A stretch of DNA of 8,302 nucleotides, taken from Desulfohalobiaceae bacterium. Its GTDB lineage: Bacteria; Desulfobacterota; Desulfovibrionia; Desulfovibrionales; Desulfothermaceae. The DNA lies in assembly GCA_021737525.1 (NCBI GenBank), contig JAIPDU010000064.1, positions 1-8,302 of the forward strand. Direction: 5' to 3'. Shown in pieces: positions 7,112 to 8,302 of the stretch (position 1 is the stretch's first letter; each line of letters opens with the position of its first letter). The notes beneath the pieces were generated by a model. The model was not told where the DNA came from, did no database searches, and was given only the letters and a program-made list of their open reading frames with translations. The translations under genes and the position numbers were made by a program.

Positions 7112-7225
7112 CCGGACGAGCCGGGCTCGAATCGAATTTTCCCGCTTCCGTTGCGCGCGCCTCGAAGCGGAGCGAGGCATTGTACGGCACACAGGCTCCG
7201 CGCTCGACGACCGGAGCCTGTTTTT
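7112..7225 (+). ncRNA. Candidate small RNA on the plus strand
   Basis: Three elements line up on the plus strand, opposite to all the genes. First is a promoter-like TTGCAC (7078-7083), 16 bases, then TACTAT (7100-7105); the -35 is poor. Next are two hairpins, GCCCGG/CCGGGC (7110-7115 with 7120-7125) and GCCTCG/CGAGGC (7159-7164 with 7173-7178). Last is a good intrinsic terminator ending near 7225. The first hairpin straddles the predicted start point, which weakens the start assignment. I recognise no known RNA family: it does not match tRNA, 6S or the small SRP RNA. The first part would be antisense to the leader of the UPF0182 mRNA. Confidence 0.25.
7191..7225 (+). terminator. Intrinsic terminator, plus strand
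   Basis: ACAGGCTCCG (7191-7200) pairs perfectly with CGGAGCCTGT (7212-7221) around an 11-base loop, and TTTTT follows (7221-7225). The T-run is on the plus-strand side only; on the minus strand the stem is followed by GTGCCGTAC. It therefore fits a plus-strand transcript, although no plus-strand protein gene is seen upstream. Confidence 0.6.
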
Positions 7226-7383
7226 GCGTTCACCTCTGTTCGAGGCGAGCAGTATTTTTTCAAGGGCACGCGCTTATGCTTCAAGCAGGGCGTCCGGATG
7301 AGACTCTCACCGCATCCGAGCCTATACACCCGTCTGGTAACACATGGCATGGATAGCGACAACTCCCCGAATTCGCGCCAAAA

Positions 7384-7698
7384 TCAATCGAAGAACTCTG
7401 AGCACCATTGCTGCAGCTGGGGCATGTTCTTCACCTCCTCCCAGGAAACAAGCCTCGGCGAATCCCCCTCCAGCTCTGTCATGTGGAAAGTACCGTTGTG
7501 CTTAACCAGGACGTAGCCCTGGAACTTTGTATAAATAACATTCTCCACAGCCCCTGACTCCTCGTCCTCGCCGAACAGGGGAGCAAACAGCCGCTTTTTC
7601 TCGCGCACCATCTCCTCGTCCATCCTGGAAAAATCCATTTCATGGCTGGAAACTTTTGTCGACCCGGACCCCCTGTGATCCTTTTGCTCAGGGCTCAT
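7384..7698 (-). CDS. Hypothetical 104-residue acidic protein
   Basis: The ATG at 7698 has a perfect AGGAGG eight bases upstream. A GTG at 7707 overlaps that ribosome binding site and can be dismissed. The first 35 residues are polar and probably disordered (MSPEQKDHRGSGSTKVSSHE at 1-20). Residues 50-75 (VENVIYTKFQGYVLVKHNGT and following) read as paired beta strands, and the end (SWEEVKNMPQLQQWCSEFFD, 85-104) is a helix with two tryptophans. There is no signal peptide, membrane segment or metal-binding cluster. I do not recognise a family. It is separated from the UPF0182 gene by over 330 bp, so it is probably its own transcription unit. Its upstream region was entered by the mobile element at 7814-8067. 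Confidence 0.8.
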   Translation of the reverse strand: MSPEQKDHRGSGSTKVSSHEMDFSRMDEEMVREKKRLFAPLFGEDEESGAVENVIYTKFQGYVLVKHNGTFHMTELEGDSPRLVSWEEVKNMPQLQQWCSEFFD

Positions 7699-7760
7699 AC
7701 CGCCCACCTCCTTAATTTATGGTCATCTGGGCTGAACAGCTCGCATTTATCCCATTAGGT

Positions 7761-7789
7761 ATAGTACCCCATAAGAGATGGTGGCGCAA
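7761..7789 (-). promoter_or_regulatory. Candidate sigma-70 promoter for the 104-residue protein gene
   Basis: On the minus strand, TTGCGC (7789 to 7784) is followed after exactly 17 bases by TACTAT (7766 to 7761), giving three and four matches to the consensus hexamers. The -10 sits within a small palindrome, GGTA-CTA-TACC, which could also bind a regulator. The start point would be about 55 bases before the ribosome binding site. Confidence 0.35.
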
Positions 7790-7805
7790 GAACAAGGCCC
7801 TGCCA

Positions 7806-7813
7806 AGACGCAC
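7806..7813. repeat. Target-site duplication, left copy (AGACGCAC)
   Basis: AGACGCAC abuts the left end of the inverted-repeat element and is repeated exactly, in the same orientation, against its right end at 8068-8075. A direct repeat of this kind is the footprint of transposase-mediated insertion. Confidence 0.85.
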
Positions 7814-8067
7814 GTATCCCTTCACGGGGCATTTTTTCACTTGAAACCTCCGGTTCCGGATTTTCTAACGCTCGTCACGCGGGGGCATCCCTGCCCCCAC
7901 CCGACTCTCATTTGTTGGGGATTTCCCTGGTATTGCCGAGATCGGTTACCATAAGCTATTTCCCTTATTGTGAGCTTTGTCACGGTCGGGCTTCCCCCAC
8001 GTGACGAGCGAAGAAAATCGACGGAACCTCCGCTGGGTCAGTTCAAAAATACCCCGTGAAGGGATAC
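7814..8067. mobile_element. 254-bp MITE-like non-autonomous insertion element
   Basis: The ends are perfect 16-bp terminal inverted repeats: GTATCCCTTCACGGGG at 7814-7829 and its reverse complement at 8052-8067. The symmetry continues inward imperfectly. Left-arm blocks GGTTCCG, GATTTTCT, CGCTCGTCACG-C/T-GGGGG (7869-7885 against 7994-8010) and CCCGAC (7900-7905 against 7985-7990) recur inverted in the right arm, so arms of about 80-90 bp can pair. The left arm has an extra hairpin, GGGGGCA-TCCC-TGCCCCC (7881-7898). The centre (7906-7984) folds into TGGTA/TACCA and AAGCT/AGCTT hairpins. There is no protein gene. The flanking 8-bp direct repeat marks recent transposition. Families that make 8-bp duplications include IS66, ISL3, ISAs1, IS256 and IS1595, but the GTATCCC end does not let me choose. 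A transposase elsewhere in the genome is presumably required. Confidence 0.85.
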
Positions 8068-8075
8068 AGACGCAC
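8068..8075. repeat. Target-site duplication, right copy (AGACGCAC)
   Basis: This copy is identical and co-oriented to 7806-7813. Removing the element and one copy would restore an uninterrupted pre-insertion site reading CTGCCA-AGACGCAC-AGAAAAT. Confidence 0.85.
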
Positions 8076-8302
8076 AGAAAATACTCCAATGGGAGGTCCG
8101 CTGGGGAATGTGACACCTTGTCACCCTGCTGCAGATACTACCACAGCCTGGAGCAGAGCAAAATGCCCCCCAAAGGAATCTCCGACAGCTGCCCCATGGA
8201 ACATGGTGCTGCTTTACCAGAGGCCAATCGATTCAGGGGGAAGGAACAAGAGGAAAGGGGCAACAAGAGGGAAGGGACATAACAAAGAAGGCCCGGATCG
8301 GT
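8076..8302. other. Right-edge stretch with no gene I can support
   Basis: The stretch holds a perfect inverted repeat GTGACA-CCT-TGTCAC (8110-8124), the size of a small operator, and a second, CCATG-GAA-CATGG (8194-8206). From 8235 to 8291 the plus strand is almost all purine, with about six pyrimidines in 57 bases. A plus frame from 8083 stays open to the edge, but its translation is unstructured and it has no credible ribosome binding site. A minus frame entering from the edge stops near 8140 and is equally unconvincing. Confidence 0.5.

Larger units (their letters stand above)
7047..7383. other. 337-bp gap without a credible protein gene
   Basis: Short open frames here on both strands have no ribosome binding sites and arginine/serine-rich, unstructured translations. 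The left half holds a candidate plus-strand RNA with a terminator (7112-7225). The right half has one further inverted repeat, CGGATG (7295-7300) with CATCCG (7313-7318), with no T-run on either strand. I see no clear promoter for the UPF0182 gene beyond a TAGTAT box (7105 to 7100, minus) that lacks a -35. Confidence 0.6.

Noticed and set aside
7110..7195. A possible tRNA around the TCGAATCGAA sequence
   Set aside because: The bases look like a T-loop, but neither strand gives a five-pair T-stem, an acceptor stem or an anticodon arm.
7814..8067. A CRISPR array or a simple terminator
   Set aside because: The repeats are inverted rather than regularly spaced direct repeats, and the exact 8-bp flanking duplication points to transposition.
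7977..8282. A 101-codon plus-strand frame starting with TTG
   Set aside because: It starts inside the inverted-repeat element, has no ribosome binding site and gives an unstructured translation.

Overview
The window is a GC-rich bacterial segment. Every gene I can support lies on the minus strand, so transcription runs from high to low coordinates. Two features suggest an anaerobe of the sulfate-reducing Desulfovibrionales type. One is an electron-transfer flavoprotein set whose alpha subunit carries a fused two-cluster ferredoxin. The other is a protein with the xxxCH ending, which I recall from the 'GAK system' of such bacteria. This placement is an inference from gene content only.

Positions 1-2909 hold an etf/fix-type cluster in the order etfB (fixA), etfA (fixB, with an N-terminal 2x[4Fe-4S] domain) and a fixC-like FAD quinone oxidoreductase that runs off the left edge. 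The intergenic gaps are 15 and 63 bp, so this looks like one operon. By family knowledge, EtfAB is the electron-splitting flavoprotein (NADH-linked in characterised relatives) and FixC passes one branch to the quinone pool. A small FixX-type ferredoxin may follow outside the window.

Positions 2994-3963 hold two small genes. The first encodes a 78-residue stand-alone ParB/sulfiredoxin-fold domain, with a candidate extended -10 promoter overlapping a perfect 8-bp tandem repeat. The second encodes a 172-residue XXXCH-type protein. A long hairpin separates them. Positions 4149-7046 encode a large UPF0182 (COG1615) membrane protein of unknown function.

Positions 7047-7383 have no credible gene. 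They contain a plus-strand promoter-like sequence, three hairpins and a good plus-strand intrinsic terminator, so a small RNA antisense to the surrounding transcription is possible. Positions 7384-7698 encode a 104-residue protein I do not recognise, with a strong ribosome binding site and a candidate promoter.

Positions 7814-8067 are the clearest unexpected structure: a 254-bp near-palindromic element with perfect 16-bp terminal inverted repeats, flanked on both sides by the identical 8-bp sequence AGACGCAC. It has no gene, so it is best read as a MITE (non-autonomous transposable element) that inserted just upstream of the 104-residue protein's promoter. The remaining 235 bases to the right edge contain no gene I can support, only a small perfect inverted repeat and a purine-rich tract.
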